From the NCBI RefSeq assembly GCF_003008535.1, contig NZ_CP027666.1, positions 3,585,501 to 3,649,500 of the forward strand: 64,000 nt of DNA, in the 5' to 3' direction. Below, piece by piece: positions 16,683 through 24,679 of the stretch (within the stretch, counting starts at the first letter, position 1; every line of letters begins with the position of its first letter). Source of the stretch: Ottowia oryzae. GTDB taxonomy: Bacteria > Pseudomonadota > Gammaproteobacteria > Burkholderiales > Burkholderiaceae_C. A program made the translations under genes and the position numbers. The notes beneath the pieces were generated by a model. The model was not told the DNA's origin, made no database searches, and worked only from the letters and a program-made list of their open reading frames with translations.

Positions 16683-17366
16683 TCAGTCGATGTAGCGCAA
16701 GCCTGCTTTCTCCAGCCCTTCGCGCATCTTGTAGTAATCCAGCCCCAGCACGCCGCGCGCGAAGATGTCGCGCTTGCTGCCCTCATTGGCCTCGCGCTGG
16801 CGGGCGGTTTCGAGCGTCTTGGCCGCCATGGCGCGCGGCACGCATACCACACCATCGTCGTCGGCCACGATCACGTCGCCCGGCGCCACCAGCGCACCGG
16901 CGCAGGACAGCGGCACGTTGACCGACCCCAGCGTGGCCTTGATGGTGCCTTTGGACGAGACGTATTTGCTCCACACCGGAAAGCCCATCTCGCGCAGCGT
17001 CTGCGTGTCGCGCACTCCCGCTTCGATGATCAGCGCCAGCGCGCCCTGCGCCATGAAGCTGGTGGCCAGCAGGTCGCCAAAGTAGCCGTCGCTGCAGTCG
17101 GCGGTGGGCGTGGCCACCACGATGTCGCCGGGGCGGATCTGCTCGGCCGCCACGTGCATCATCCAGTTGTCACCCGGCTGCAGCAGCACGGTGACGGCCG
17201 TGCCCGACACCTTGGCGCCCTGCTGGATGGGGCGCATGTAGGGCTTCATCAGGCCGACGCGGCCCATGGCTTCGTGCACCGTGGCGCTGCCAAATTCGGC
17301 CAGCGCGGCGGCCACTTCGCTGTCGGCACGCTGAATATTGCGATAGACGACACCCAGTTCGTACAT
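16683..17366 (-). CDS. pmdF: 4-carboxy-4-hydroxy-2-oxoadipate (CHA)/HMG aldolase (PmdF/LigK)
   Basis: Class II pyruvate aldolase that splits CHA to pyruvate and oxaloacetate, the last step of the branch. It has 227 residues with an RraA-like fold. Metal and substrate motifs are the central DCSDGYFGDLLATSFMAQGA and GVRDTQTLREMGFPVW. The C-terminal part has GDVIVADDDGVVCVP. A GGAG ribosome binding site precedes ATG 17366. The spacing of 44 bp to the Bug gene is consistent with one operon. Confidence 0.92.
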   Translation of the reverse strand: MYELGVVYRNIQRADSEVAAALAEFGSATVHEAMGRVGLMKPYMRPIQQGAKVSGTAVTVLLQPGDNWMMHVAAEQIRPGDIVVATPTADCSDGYFGDLLATSFMAQGALALIIEAGVRDTQTLREMGFPVWSKYVSSKGTIKATLGSVNVPLSCAGALVAPGDVIVADDDGVVCVPRAMAAKTLETARQREANEGSKRDIFARGVLGLDYYKMREGLEKAGLRYID

Positions 17367-17384
17367 GGCTTGAATCTCCGATAT

Positions 17385-17450
17385 GCTTCAAAAACAATAG
17401 CTGCCATCGCTGATGCAGCGTGCGTCAGGGGCCGATTTGGCTTGAAAACC
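17385..17450. repeat. Dispersed intergenic repeat, copy 4 (inside pmd operon)
   Basis: Plus-strand copy: TTCAAAAACAATAGCTGCC, ATCGCTGATGCAGCG, then GGCCGATTTGGCTTGAAAAC. It occupies the 119-bp gap between pmdE and pmdF. Confidence 0.55.
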
Positions 17451-17485
17451 GCCCTCGGCCACCGCCAACGCCGCTGCGCCCGCCC

Positions 17486-18514
17486 TCACTGGCCCTTGGC
17501 TTTCAGCGCCGCGTCCAGGCGCGGGTACACGCGGCGCGCGTTGCCTTCGTAGACCTTGTAGCGCGCTTCGTCGCTCAGGTTGGCGGTGGCCTGCACGTAG
17601 CGCTTGGTGTCGTCGTAGTAGTGGCCCGTTTCGGGGTCGATGCCGCGCACCGCGCCAATCATTTCGCTGGCAAACAGGATGTTGTCCACCGGGATCACCT
17701 TCGTCAGCAGGTCGATGCCGGGCTGGTGGTATACGCAGGTGTCAAAGAAGATGTTGTTCAGCAGGTGGTCTTGCAGCAGGGGCTTTTTCATCTCCTGCGC
17801 CAGGCCACGGAAGCGCCCCCAGTGGTAGGGCACCGCGCCACCGCCGTGCGGGATGACGAACTTCAGCGTGGGGAAATCCTTGAACAGATCGCCCTGCAGG
17901 CACTGCATGAAGGCCGTGGTGTCGGCGTTCAGGTAGTGCGCGCCGGTGGTGTGAAAGCACGCGTTGCAGCTGGTGCTGACGTGGATCATGGCGGGGATGT
18001 CGTACTCCACCATCTTTTCGTAGATGGGATACCAGTGCCGATCGGTCAGCGGCGGGCTGGTCCAGTGGCCGCCGCTCGGGTCGGGGTTCAGGTTGATGCC
18101 CACGTTGCCGTACTGCTCAACGCACTTGACCAGCTCGGGGATGCAAGTGGCCGGGTCCACGCCGGGGCTTTGCGGCAGCATGGCGGCGGGCACGAAGTGA
18201 TCGGGGAACAGCTGGCTGACGCGATAGCACAGCTCATTACAGATGGCCGCCCAGGTGCTGCTGACTTCAAAGTCGCCGATGTGGTGGGCCATGAAGCTGG
18301 CGCGCGGGCTGAAGATGGTCACATCGCTGCCGCGCTCTTTCATCAGCCGGAGCTGGTTGGTCTCGATCGACTCGCGCAACTCGTCGTCGCTGATCTTCAG
18401 GTCGGCCACTTTGGGTTTGGCGGCCGGGTCTTTGATGCCGGCGATCTGCTGGTTGCGCCAGTTTTCCAGCGCCTTGGGCGCGGTGGTGTAGTGGCCGTGG
18501 CAATCGATGATCAT
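17486..18514 (-). CDS. pmdE: 4-oxalomesaconate hydratase (PmdE/LigJ)
   Basis: Amidohydrolase-superfamily hydratase that adds water to 4-oxalomesaconate to give CHA. The 342-residue protein begins MIIDCHGHYTTAPKALE, with the HxH motif at residues 6-8. HVSTSCNACF (about 183) and FVIPHGGGAVPYHWGRF (about 217) are diagnostic of the LigJ group. It is the second gene of the pmd operon, 28 bp after the transporter gene. No PrpF/LigU-type 4-oxalomesaconate tautomerase is encoded in this window. Confidence 0.92.
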   Translation of the reverse strand: MIIDCHGHYTTAPKALENWRNQQIAGIKDPAAKPKVADLKISDDELRESIETNQLRLMKERGSDVTIFSPRASFMAHHIGDFEVSSTWAAICNELCYRVSQLFPDHFVPAAMLPQSPGVDPATCIPELVKCVEQYGNVGINLNPDPSGGHWTSPPLTDRHWYPIYEKMVEYDIPAMIHVSTSCNACFHTTGAHYLNADTTAFMQCLQGDLFKDFPTLKFVIPHGGGAVPYHWGRFRGLAQEMKKPLLQDHLLNNIFFDTCVYHQPGIDLLTKVIPVDNILFASEMIGAVRGIDPETGHYYDDTKRYVQATANLSDEARYKVYEGNARRVYPRLDAALKAKGQ

Positions 18515-18542
18515 GGGTATGGTCTCGGGTGATCGAAGGGGT

Positions 18543-19931
18543 TCAGTGGGCGCCCGTGGGCTTCAGCGACACAGGCGCGTCCGGCTGGGGCGAAAAGCGG
18601 TTCTTGATCAGCAGCGCGGCGGCCGCCACCAGCCCCGGTATGCCAACGAGGATAAAGACCTCAGGCAGCGGCAGGTGGCGGCGCGCCAGCTCGGCCACAA
18701 AGAACGAACCGGCAATGCCGCCAAAGCGGCCGATGCCCAGCGTCCAGGCCACGCCCGTGGCGCGGCCGGCAGTCGGGTAGTACGCCGCGGCCAGCGCTTG
18801 CATGGACGATTGCGCAGTGTTCATCAGCAGCCCGGCAAAGAACACCGCCGCCGCCAGCACCATCGGCGTGGAGCCCACCACTTGGCCAATAAAGCCCACG
18901 GCCAGGCAGGTGAGGAAGTAGCCTGTGGCGATGATGCGGTTGGGGTTGAAGCGGTCCATCAGGTAGCCGAAGAAGATGGCGCCAATGCCGCCCAGCTGGA
19001 ACAGCGCGGCAATCACGGCGGCGCGGGCCGGCTCGATGCCCGCTTCTTTGAACAGCACCGGCATCCAGTTCACCAGGCCGTAGACGATCACCAGGCCCGA
19101 GAAGTAGGCCAGCCACAGCATCACCGTGCCGACGATGTAGGGGCGCGACAGCACCAACGCCAGGCCGGTCTTGCCGCTGGCCTGGGCCACGGCGGCCCTG
19201 GTTTCGCCCATCACGAAGGCGGTGGCGCGACGGGCTTCGCTGGAGATGCGGGACAGCACCTTGCGGATGCGCTCGACCGGCGCGCCGCGCACCACCATGA
19301 AGCGGGGCGATTCCGGCATCACGAACAGCATCACCACCACCAGCAGCAGCGGCACCACGCCGCCCACCACCAGCAGGCTGCGCCAGCCGAAGTGCGGGAT
19401 CAGCCACGCGGCGAAGAAGCCGCCAAAGGCCGAGCCAATGGGAAAGCCGCAGAACATGCTGTTGGTGATGAACGAGCGCTTGTTGTCGGGGCAGTATTCG
19501 TTCATCAGCGTGACCGCGTTGGGCATGGCCGCGCCCAGGCCCAGGCCGGTGATGAAGCGCCAGATTTCCAGCTCGGTCAGATTGCTGGACGTGGCCGAGG
19601 CCAGCGAGGCCGCGCCCATCAGCGTGACCGAGCCGATCAGCAGCCATTTGCGGCCAAAGCGGTCGGCCAGCGGCCCGGCGCCCAGCGCGCCAAACGCCAG
19701 GCCAAACAGCGCGGCGCTGAGCACCGGCGCCAGCGAAGGCTTGTCGATGCCCCATTCGCTGATCAGCGAAGGCGCGATGAAGCCGATGGCGGCGGTGTCA
19801 AAGCCGTCCATCAGCACGATCAGAAAGCTGAGCGCGAAGATGCCCCACTGGTAGGGCGAAAACGGGTGCGAATTCAGAAACTGCTGGACGTCGACGACGT
19901 CCGCTGCGCCTGCACGGCTGGATGGGTTCAC
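18543..19931 (-). CDS. pmdK: MFS aromatic-acid:H+ symporter (PmdK/PcaK type)
   Basis: Inner-membrane importer, probably for protocatechuate or 4-hydroxybenzoate. It has 462 residues with 12 predicted TM segments. AHS-family motifs are DGFDTAAIGFIAPSL in TM1 and GPLADRFGRKW in loop 2-3, with a similar Gly/Asp/Arg signature GYLMDRFNPNRI in loop 8-9. I chose the GTG at 19931 because AAGGAG lies 6 bases upstream. A longer open frame to 20015 lacks a site and adds a non-membrane Arg-rich stretch. It is the first gene of the pmd operon, divergent from the LysR gene. Confidence 0.88.
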   Translation of the reverse strand: MNPSSRAGAADVVDVQQFLNSHPFSPYQWGIFALSFLIVLMDGFDTAAIGFIAPSLISEWGIDKPSLAPVLSAALFGLAFGALGAGPLADRFGRKWLLIGSVTLMGAASLASATSSNLTELEIWRFITGLGLGAAMPNAVTLMNEYCPDNKRSFITNSMFCGFPIGSAFGGFFAAWLIPHFGWRSLLVVGGVVPLLLVVVMLFVMPESPRFMVVRGAPVERIRKVLSRISSEARRATAFVMGETRAAVAQASGKTGLALVLSRPYIVGTVMLWLAYFSGLVIVYGLVNWMPVLFKEAGIEPARAAVIAALFQLGGIGAIFFGYLMDRFNPNRIIATGYFLTCLAVGFIGQVVGSTPMVLAAAVFFAGLLMNTAQSSMQALAAAYYPTAGRATGVAWTLGIGRFGGIAGSFFVAELARRHLPLPEVFILVGIPGLVAAAALLIKNRFSPQPDAPVSLKPTGAH

Positions 19932-20039
19932 GCTGTCTCCTTGTTTTGGATGGCATGGCGGCCGCTTGCGCGATGACGGCACCACGGGCCCATTCTGGCG
20001 ACGCGCCCTTGCCACTGCCAGCCTTAGGGGCGACTAGCT

Positions 20040-20060
20040 GATATAGCAAGATTTAATATC
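20040..20060 (+). promoter_or_regulatory. LysR-type operator (perfect GATAT-N11-ATATC)
   Basis: A perfect inverted repeat GATAT / ATATC separated by 11 bases fits the T-N11-A rule for LysR-type regulator recognition sites. It lies in the 168-bp spacer between pmdK and the divergent regulator gene, 40 bases upstream of the regulator start. The flanking AT-rich sequence is unusual for this GC-rich genome and probably contains the overlapping divergent promoters. Confidence 0.7.
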
Positions 20061-20099
20061 TCCGCTTCGGTTATTCTCGTTCTTGAGGGGGATCAAGCC

Positions 20100-21056
20100 T
20101 TGGATCTGGTGCAGCTGCTTTATTTCGTGCGCGTGGCCGAGCTGGGCAGCTTCACCCGCGCGGCGGCGGCGCTGGGCGTGGCCCAGCCGGCGCTCAGCCG
20201 CCAGGTGCGCCTGCTGGAAGTCGAGCTGCGCCACACCCTGCTGCGGCGCACGGGCCGCGGCGCGGTGACCACGGCGGCGGGCGCGCTGTTGCTGGAGCAC
20301 GGGCGCGGCATCCTGCACCAGGTGGATCGCGCGCGCGACGAGCTGGCGCAAATGCGCGGCGGCCTGGCCGGGCGGGTGGCCATCGGCCTGCCGCCCAGCG
20401 TGGCGCGGGCGCTGACGGTGCAGCTCTCGCGCGCCTTCCAGGCGCAGCTGCCCGACGCGCGCCTGGCCGTCAGCGAGGGCCTGTCCACCGGCCTGCTCGA
20501 ATCGCTGGTGGCCGGCCGGCTGGACGTAGCCGTGCTGTACAACGCCGCCGCCACGCCAGATGTGGAAATCACTCCGCTGGGGCGTGAAGAGCTGCTGCTG
20601 GTGCAGCCCGCCGCCGCGCCGCCAGGCGGCCATGCTGACAGCGCGGACGGCACAGCGCCCACCGCCCACGCCACGCTGGCCGAGCTCAGCCAGCTGCCCC
20701 TGGTGATCCCCAGCCGGCCGAACGCGATCCGCATGCACGTCGAAGGCGCGCTGGCCCAGGCGGGCCTCAGCCCCACGGTGGCGATGGAGGTGGACGGCAT
20801 TCCGTCCATCCTGGAGCTGGTGGCCGGTGGCGCCGGCTGCGCCGTGCTGTCGCGCCAGACCGTGCTAAGTGCGCAGCGGCCCGAGGCTTTTCGCCTGCGC
20901 CGCATCCAGGCCGAGGGCGGCGCGGGCCTGCAAATTGCGCTTTTCACCGCCGTCAGCGCCCGCCGCCCCGCCACCCGCACCCAGCTGGCCCTGCTGGAGC
21001 TGCTGCGCACCCTGGTGGCCGAAGAAGCCGCCACGCGCCAAAAACTGCAATTTTGA
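20100..21056 (+). CDS. LysR family regulator of the pmd operon
   Basis: A 318-residue transcription regulator. The N-terminal winged helix-turn-helix (residues 1-60: LYFVRVAELGSFTRAAAALGVAQPALSRQVRLLE) is followed by a linker helix and a periplasmic-binding-like effector domain (from about 90). The start is TTG at 20100, with GAGGGG about 9 bases upstream; a start in this register is needed to keep the conserved first helix (MDLVQLLYF). Divergent position next to pmdK and the operator at 20040-20060 suggest it controls protocatechuate catabolism and its own gene. The inducer is not visible from sequence. Confidence 0.88.
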   Translation: MDLVQLLYFVRVAELGSFTRAAAALGVAQPALSRQVRLLEVELRHTLLRRTGRGAVTTAAGALLLEHGRGILHQVDRARDELAQMRGGLAGRVAIGLPPSVARALTVQLSRAFQAQLPDARLAVSEGLSTGLLESLVAGRLDVAVLYNAAATPDVEITPLGREELLLVQPAAAPPGGHADSADGTAPTAHATLAELSQLPLVIPSRPNAIRMHVEGALAQAGLSPTVAMEVDGIPSILELVAGGAGCAVLSRQTVLSAQRPEAFRLRRIQAEGGAGLQIALFTAVSARRPATRTQLALLELLRTLVAEEAATRQKLQF

Positions 21057-21110
21057 TAGCTGCCAGCGCTGGCTGCACCTGCGCTGAAGGGCGATTTCTT
21101 TGGCTATTTT
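21046..21110. repeat. Dispersed intergenic repeat, copy 5
   Basis: Plus-strand copy AATTTTGATAGCTGCCAGCG followed by GCGCTGG, TGCGCTGAAGGGCGATTT and TTTGGCTATTTTT. It starts inside the end of the LysR gene and continues into the spacer. Confidence 0.55.
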
Positions 21111-21410
21111 TGCGCGGCGCCGCGCCCGATCAAGGCCGCAGCGGCTGAATGACGCCCAAGGCGCCGCGATCGCGGCCTCCCATCACGGTGGATGCATGCG
21201 CCGGCGCGCCGCTGTCGCCACAAGCGCGCTGGCCAGCGCCCGGCCCGCTTGAGCATCTGGCGCCCACAGCCGCCATCCCGCCGCTAAGGCCCGCCTCAGA
21301 CCGCGCCGCAAGAATCGCCCTATCGCGATGATTGATGTTGACAATGCGAATCACTCGCATTTAAGATGTAGGCATTGCGATTCACCCTGCTTCAGGGAAA
21401 GCTGCCAACC
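21057..21410. other. Intergenic region upstream of the iron locus
   Basis: A 354-bp gap between the LysR gene and bfd. The first 50 bases belong to a dispersed repeat. The middle (about 21120-21330) shows no recognisable gene. The last 80 bases turn AT-rich and contain the Fur box at 21343-21361. Confidence 0.6.
21343..21361 (+). promoter_or_regulatory. Fur box upstream of bfd
   Basis: The 19-base palindrome AATGCGAATCACTCGCATT has perfect 7-base arms (AATGCGA/TCGCATT) around a 5-base centre. It matches the AATGCGAAT-type Fur sites seen before iron-uptake genes in proteobacteria. It ends 49 bases before the bfd start, in an AT-richer stretch suited to a promoter (TTGACA at 21338). Iron-replete repression of the bfd-tonB-exbBD-hemP run is expected. 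Confidence 0.7.
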
Positions 21411-21635
21411 ATGATTGTTTGTGTCTGCAACCGAGTGTCCGACCGCGAGATCACCCGCCAAGCGCACGCCGGCATGAGCTTTGACGACATCCAGCTCGAG
21501 CTGGGCGTTGCCACCTGCTGCGGCCGTTGTGAAGGCTGCGCGCGTGAGCTGGTCGAGCAGTGCAGTGCCAGCCATCCGATGGCGGCGCTGCACCTCAATG
21601 CCCCGGCCGCGCCCGGGGTGGCCGCAGGAGTGTGA
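21411..21635 (+). CDS. bfd: Bacterioferritin-associated ferredoxin (Bfd)-like [2Fe-2S] protein
   Basis: A 74-residue (2Fe-2S)-binding protein. Four cysteines in the Bfd pattern are present: MIVCVCNRVSD (C4, C6) and TCCGRCEGC (CC..C cluster near residues 38-44). Bfd passes electrons to bacterioferritin to release stored iron. The ATG at 21411 is chosen because the Bfd domain starts exactly here (MIVCVCN); a longer frame from 21375 would run through the promoter region. It follows a Fur box and precedes tonB. Confidence 0.85.
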   Translation: MIVCVCNRVSDREITRQAHAGMSFDDIQLELGVATCCGRCEGCARELVEQCSASHPMAALHLNAPAAPGVAAGV

Positions 21636-21640
21636 CCGCC

Positions 21641-21721
21641 ATGGACGCCACCGCCGTCTGGGCCGCCTGTGTGGCGCTGGCGCTGGTGTCTGCCGCCACC
21701 TGGTGGGTGCTGCGCCGCTGA
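21641..21721 (+). CDS. Possible 26-residue single-pass membrane peptide
   Basis: A short frame 5 bp after bfd encodes 26 residues: a brief acidic start (MDATAV), a hydrophobic stretch WAACVALALVSAATWWVL and a C-terminal RR. GGAG lies about 12 bases upstream of the ATG. It has the look of a tiny inner-membrane protein, but nothing else supports it; conservation in relatives would decide. Confidence 0.3.
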   Translation: MDATAVWAACVALALVSAATWWVLRR

Positions 21722-21825
21722 GCTTCGGCGGGCTGCCGCCTTTGCCGCCCGATCTGCCCTAACCAGTCATAGACAATTCGACGCATGCCGACGGTCGGTC
21801 GGTGGGTGACCTGTTTCCAATCACG

Positions 21826-22554
21826 ATGTCTGCTACCGCGCCCCCTCCCAGCCACGCAGCGCCGCTTATCGGCCGCAATGCCGCCATCATTGGTGGCGTG
21901 GTGGTCTTCCACGGCCTGGCGCTTTGGGCCTTGAACAACGGGCTGCTGCAGCGCGCGGTCGAAGTGGTGGTGCCGGCTGAAATCCTGGCCGAATTCATCG
22001 CCCCGCCGCCCCCGCCCGCCGCGCCACCCGCACCGCCGGTGGCGTCGCCACCGCCGCCCGAGCCCGTCAAGCCGCGCGTTGCCCCTTCACCCGCGCCGCG
22101 TCCGAAACCCGCGCCGCGCCCCGCGCCCGCCCCGCAGCCGCTGGCCGTACAGGAAGCGTCGCCCACCGCGCCCGTCATGGCGGCTGCGCCCCCGGCGCCC
22201 GCGCCCACACCGGCCCCTTCGCCACCGCCGCCTGCCCCCCCGGCGCCGCCCGCGCCTGAGCCGGAAGTGGTGCTGCCGTCATCGAACGCCGCTTACCTGA
22301 ACAACCCCAAGCCGCCCTACCCGGCCATGAGCAAACGCCTGGGCGAAACCGGCCGCGTGGTGCTGCGCGTGCTGATCGGCGCAGACGGACGCGTGCAAGA
22401 TGCGCGCATCGAGCGCTCCAGCGGGTTCGACCGCCTCGATCAGGTCGCGCTGGAAACCGCCCGCGACCGCTGGCGCTACCGCCCCGGCACGCGCAATGGC
22501 GTGCCCGAGGCCATGTGGTATCGCGTACCCATCAATTTCACGCTGGACCAGTGA
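21826..22554 (+). CDS. tonB: Energy transducer TonB
   Basis: Couples the inner-membrane proton-motive force through ExbBD to outer-membrane receptors. It has 242 residues. One TM anchor (about 20-40: NAAIIGGVVVFHGLALWALNN) is followed by a long Pro/Ala periplasmic spacer (about 55-150) and a C-terminal TonB domain with YPAMSKRLGETGRVVLRVLI and RSSGFDRLDQVALETARDRWRYRP. ATG 21826 is preferred to the GTG 8 codons earlier, though neither has a strong ribosome binding site. It precedes exbB and exbD. Confidence 0.92.
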   Translation: MSATAPPPSHAAPLIGRNAAIIGGVVVFHGLALWALNNGLLQRAVEVVVPAEILAEFIAPPPPPAAPPAPPVASPPPPEPVKPRVAPSPAPRPKPAPRPAPAPQPLAVQEASPTAPVMAAAPPAPAPTPAPSPPPPAPPAPPAPEPEVVLPSSNAAYLNNPKPPYPAMSKRLGETGRVVLRVLIGADGRVQDARIERSSGFDRLDQVALETARDRWRYRPGTRNGVPEAMWYRVPINFTLDQ

Positions 22555-22606
22555 GCCGCCCGCCCTGCGCCAGCCCCCAGATTTGACTTATCGGAGTGAG
22601 TGAGAA

Positions 22607-23326
22607 ATGAATTCGCAATTTGGCTTGATGCACGTTTGGACCCAGGGTGACTGGGTGACGCGCTGCGTGTTCAGCGCGCTGGTGCTGATGTCGCTGGCTT
22701 CCTGGATCGTCATCCTGATCAAGGCGCTGGACGTGGTGCGCTCCAAGCGCCAGGCCGCGCAGGTCGAAGGCTTCTGGCATTCCTCCGACATGGCCGAAGG
22801 GCTGACCAAGCTGGGCGATGCCGACCGCAACGCCTTCCGCGAGCTGGCCGTGGAAGGGCGCGAAGCCGCCGCCCACCACCGCGCCACCAAGGCGCAGCTG
22901 CACGACACGCTGGACGCCAGCGAATGGATTTCGCGCGCCCTGCGCAACAGCATGGACCAGACCACGGCCCGCCTGCAGGCTGGCCTGGCCATCCTGGCTT
23001 CGGTCGGCTCCACCGCGCCGTTCGTGGGCTTGTTCGGCACCGTCTGGGGCATCTACCACGCGCTGATGAGCATCGGCTCGGCGGGCCAGGCCAGCATCGA
23101 CCAGGTGGCCGGCCCCATCGGCGAGGCGCTGATCATGACCGCCCTGGGCCTGGCCGTGGCCATTCCGGCCGTGCTGGGCTACAACGCCCTGGTGCGCGGC
23201 AACAAGTTCATCCTGACCAAGCTGGGCCGCTTTGCGCACGACCTGCACGCCTACTACGTCACCGGCGCGCGCGTCACCGGCAGCACCAGCGCCGACCCGC
23301 GCGTGGTGTCGATGAAAAAAGCCTGA
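22607..23326 (+). CDS. exbB: MotA/TolQ/ExbB proton channel protein ExbB
   Basis: Proton-channel subunit of the TonB motor, inner membrane. It has 239 residues and three TM segments: about 20-40, 128-150 and 170-192. The family core is ASVGSTAPFVGLFGTVWGIYHALMSIG followed by PIGEALIMTALGLAVAIPAVLGYNALVRGN. GGAGTGAG precedes the ATG. It lies 52 bp after tonB and 21 bp before exbD. Confidence 0.95.
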   Translation: MNSQFGLMHVWTQGDWVTRCVFSALVLMSLASWIVILIKALDVVRSKRQAAQVEGFWHSSDMAEGLTKLGDADRNAFRELAVEGREAAAHHRATKAQLHDTLDASEWISRALRNSMDQTTARLQAGLAILASVGSTAPFVGLFGTVWGIYHALMSIGSAGQASIDQVAGPIGEALIMTALGLAVAIPAVLGYNALVRGNKFILTKLGRFAHDLHAYYVTGARVTGSTSADPRVVSMKKA

Positions 23327-23347
23327 TAGCGAAGCGAAAGAACCACC

Positions 23348-23764
23348 ATGGCCGGATTCACCGCAGACGACCAGGAAGAGGTGATGAGCGAGATCAACAT
23401 GGTCCCGTTCATCGACGTGATGCTGGTCTTGCTGATCATCTTCATCATCACCGTGCCGGTGATGAAACACGCCGTCAACGTCGAGTTGCCGCGCGCGTCC
23501 AACGAGAAAGAGCAGATCAAGCCTGAGACGCTCAACCTCACCGTCATGGCCGATGGCAGCTACGCCATCAACGACGAAAAAATCCCTGACGACCAGCTGG
23601 CCCCGCGCCTGCAGGCCGAAGGCGCCAAGCAGCCGCAGCCGGATCTGCACATCCGCGGCGACCGCGACGTGCGCTACGAACGCGTGGCGCAAGCCATGGC
23701 CGCCGCTCAGCAGGCCGGTCTGAAGAAGATCGGATTTGTGACCGAGCCGAAACCGGCCCCTTGA
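23348..23764 (+). CDS. exbD: Biopolymer transport protein ExbD
   Basis: Second motor subunit of the TonB system. It has 138 residues, a short cytoplasmic N-terminus (EINMVPFIDVMLVLLIIFII), one TM segment with the essential Asp in FIDVMLVLL (about residue 23), and a periplasmic domain ending in LKKIGFVTEPK. The arrangement tonB-exbB-exbD is complete here. Confidence 0.94.
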   Translation: MAGFTADDQEEVMSEINMVPFIDVMLVLLIIFIITVPVMKHAVNVELPRASNEKEQIKPETLNLTVMADGSYAINDEKIPDDQLAPRLQAEGAKQPQPDLHIRGDRDVRYERVAQAMAAAQQAGLKKIGFVTEPKPAP

Positions 23765-23808
23765 AATCAGCCCTCTGAAAACGGCCCTTTGATTCTGGGA
23801 GAACCTTC

Positions 23809-24027
23809 ATGAGCACCCTGTCTCTTCCCGCCTCCGTCGCCGGCCTGCGCGCTGCTGCGGCAGTCGCGCGCCCCGCCCCGCGCCCCATCGCCGTCAGCCC
23901 CGTGGCCGCGGCGCCCATGCCCAGCGATCAGCTGCTGCAGGGCCGCAAGGCCGTAGAGATCAGCCACAACGGCTCGGTCTACCGCCTGCAGGCCACCAAG
24001 CTGGGCAAGCTGATCCTGACCAAATAA
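23809..24027 (+). CDS. hemP: Hemin uptake protein HemP/HmuP
   Basis: A 72-residue protein with the HemP domain in the C-terminal half: SDQLLQGRKAVEISHNGSVY and LQATKLGKLILTK. HemP homologues (HmuP) are small cytoplasmic factors needed for expression of the haem receptor gene in several proteobacteria. It lies 44 bp after exbD. Normally a TonB-dependent haem receptor follows; here a repeat array does. Confidence 0.88.
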   Translation: MSTLSLPASVAGLRAAAAVARPAPRPIAVSPVAAAPMPSDQLLQGRKAVEISHNGSVYRLQATKLGKLILTK

Positions 24028-24074
24028 GCCGTGCGCCGCCGGGCCCACCCCAGCGGCACACCCGCCAACCGTTT

Positions 24075-24144
24075 CATCGTGGGAGGCGCCGCGTAAGGCG
24101 CCGTTGACAGAGCCAGCCAGGTCTTCCCAGCCAACTCTCTTTTT
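24075..24144 (+). repeat. Element A, copy 1 (hairpin repeat array)
   Basis: Begins CATCGTGGGAGGCGCC, hairpin GGCGCC-GCGTAA-GGCGCC, then GTTGACAGAGCCAGCCAGG, a variable spacer, and CCCAGCCAACTCTCTTTTT. Shared blocks with copies 2-4 are GTGGGAGGCGC, TTGACAGAG(C/T)CAGCCAG and CAGCCA(A/G)CTCTCTTTT. Confidence 0.7.
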
Positions 24145-24183
24145 CTCACGCACCGTTTTTTCTGAGTTTTTATGGGCCTGATG

Positions 24184-24234
24184 GGCCGACAGCGCTGGTG
24201 CAGACTGCGCTGGCAGCTACCAGATCAGTAGCAC
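24184..24234. repeat. Dispersed repeat, copy 6 (in array)
   Basis: CAGCGCTGGTGCAGACTGCG followed by CTGGCAGCTACCAGATCAG. It separates elements A1 and A2. Confidence 0.5.
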
Positions 24235-24252
24235 CTTCAGGTTGCAAGCTTT

Positions 24253-24322
24253 CATCGTGGGAGGCGCCAACGCGGCGCCGTTGACAGAGTCAGCCAGGTT
24301 TTGCCCAGCCAGCTCTCTTTTC
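24253..24322 (+). repeat. Element A, copy 2
   Basis: Same layout as copy 1. Its hairpin is GGCGCC-AACGC-GGCGCC, the middle block carries GAGTCAGCCAGG and the end is CAGCCAGCTCTCTTTT. Confidence 0.7.
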
Positions 24323-24357
24323 CACACCGCTTTCGTCCCGCAGCGTGCTTTGAATGG

Positions 24358-24414
24358 TCAAAACGCCTGCCAGCGCCCGTCCACACGGCGCCAGCAGCTA
24401 TGAATACCGAAGCA
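24358..24414. repeat. Dispersed repeat, copy 7 (in array)
   Basis: TCAAAACGCCTGCCAGCGC, then GGCGCCAGCAGCTATGAATA. It separates elements A2 and A3. Confidence 0.5.
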
Positions 24415-24433
24415 CTCTGCCGCCTGAACCGAT

Positions 24434-24502
24434 CATCGTGGGAGGCGCCGTGTAGGCGCCGTTGACAGAGCCAGCCAGGTCCGCCCAGCCAACTCTCTTT
24501 TA
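24434..24502 (+). repeat. Element A, copy 3
   Basis: Hairpin GGCGCC-GTGTA-GGCGCC, middle block GTTGACAGAGCCAGCCAGG, end CCAACTCTCTTTTATTT. It is very close to copy 1 outside the hairpin loop and spacer. Confidence 0.7.
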
Positions 24503-24533
24503 TTTCGTGGCGCTCAGTTGGGGTGCCCAATTG

Positions 24534-24585
24534 GCCGCCAGCGCTGGTGCACAGTGCGTCGGCAGCTATCAATTTAAAAGCAAAT
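24534..24585. repeat. Dispersed repeat, copy 8 (in array)
   Basis: GCCAGCGCTGGTGCACAGTG followed by GTCGGCAGCTATCAATTTAA and AAGCAAA. It separates elements A3 and A4. Confidence 0.5.
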
Positions 24586-24679
24586 CGCCCGCCCGCCGGT
24601 TCATGCGGATTGGCCGTAAAGGGCGCTCCGCCGGCCCGGTTCACTGCATCAAGCTTCACCGATTCACGCCTTCTCGATT

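Noticed and set aside
24252..24659. Protein-coding frame through the repeat array (minus strand)
   Set aside because: The frame reads across copies of the repeat in different registers because hairpin lengths differ; no ribosome binding site and no conserved peptide.
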